Shown piece by piece: positions 5,409 to 5,489 of a stretch of DNA of 5,489 bases. Location of the stretch: the NCBI GenBank assembly GCA_018725275.1, contig QLUC01000104.1, positions 1 through 5,489 on the forward strand, read 5' to 3'. The DNA is from Bacillota bacterium (GTDB lineage Bacteria > Bacillota > UBA994). How positions within the stretch are numbered: the stretch's first letter is position 1; each line of letters opens with the position of its first letter. Position numbers and translations under genes: made by a program. The notes under the pieces were generated by a model, which saw only the letters and a list, made by a program, of their open reading frames with translations, made no database searches and was not told where the DNA came from.

Positions 5409-5430
5409 CGCTACAGCATCCCGTGTAGCG
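5409..5430. repeat. Hairpin-forming inverted repeat in the right-hand intergenic region
   Basis: CGCTACA (5409-5415) and TGTAGCG (5424-5430) are perfect inverted copies around 8 bases. Its right arm overlaps the left arm of the next hairpin by two bases, so the full stems exclude each other. No T tract follows on either strand, so a terminator is not evident. Confidence 0.55.
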
Positions 5431-5489
5431 GCGTGACATGGCACGCCGACCCTCCCCACGGCGCGACAGTTCCCTAGGTAGCGGCGTGA
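5425..5489. repeat. 12-bp direct repeat with 53-bp spacing, cut by the window end
   Basis: GTAGCGGCGTGA occurs at 5425-5436 and again at 5478-5489, the last base of the window. The second copy is cut by the edge, so the real repeat may be longer, and a 53-base tandem unit is possible. I see no gene in 5401-5489: short open frames exist on the minus strand, but none has a ribosome binding site or a recognisable product. Confidence 0.5.
5429..5448. repeat. Strong GC-rich hairpin inside the possible 53-bp repeat unit
   Basis: CGGCGTG (5429-5435) and CACGCCG (5442-5448) pair perfectly over 7 positions around the loop ACATGG. It lies within the segment bounded by the two 12-base copies and may be part of an interspersed palindromic element. 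It is not followed by a T tract. Confidence 0.55.

Noticed and set aside
5357..5489. Open minus-strand frame from the window end to about 5357 as a further gene
   Set aside because: It runs through the promoter and the hairpins, has no recognisable product and is rich in Arg/Ala/Val as expected of GC-rich non-coding DNA.
5409..5489. CRISPR array or tRNA gene
   Set aside because: Only two 12-base copies are seen, with no regular spacer pattern, and no cloverleaf or CCA-proximal T-loop motif is present.

Overview
The window reads as a chromosomal segment of a GC-rich Firmicute of the Clostridia type. The reasons are separate SecD and SecF proteins of about 400 and 300 residues, sigma-A-like promoters with near-consensus boxes, purine-rich AGGAGG/AGGGGG ribosome binding sites, frequent GTG starts, and a CNNM/CBS 'hemolysin-family' protein of the usual Firmicute length. 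This placement is inference from gene content and style; no marker gene fixes the genus.

Layout: (1) 1-220 holds the possible 3' end of an unrecognised, lower-GC reading frame (stop at 122-124), then a sigma-A-type promoter wrapped in an inverted repeat, then a strong RBS for secD. (2) 221-2344 is secD-secF, separated by 3 bases and ending in a good intrinsic terminator (2356-2389). (3) 2419-4038 is a second co-directional pair: an RlmM/FtsJ-type rRNA ribose methyltransferase and a Nudix-fold protein. No promoter is visible just in front of it, so it may live on terminator readthrough. (4) 4045-5301, on the opposite strand and convergent with a 6-base gap, is a CNNM + CBS-pair + CorC/HlyC membrane protein with its own good promoter (5367-5395). 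(5) 5401-5489 is a GC-rich non-coding stretch with two overlapping hairpins and a 12-base direct repeat spaced 53 bases apart, the second copy running off the window end.

The genes are mainly housekeeping: protein export (SecDF), ribosome modification (RlmM-like), nucleotide or phosphate-ester chemistry (Nudix) and probable divalent-cation transport (CNNM/CBS). I see no defence system, CRISPR array, transposase, phage gene or RNA gene. The points most worth a second look are: both co-directional gene pairs are joined in the same reading frame through a single TAG that is also part of the next gene's TAGGGGG ribosome binding site; all five complete genes end in TAG; a perfect 18-base tandem duplication covers the start codon of the Nudix gene; and the repeat structure at the right edge.
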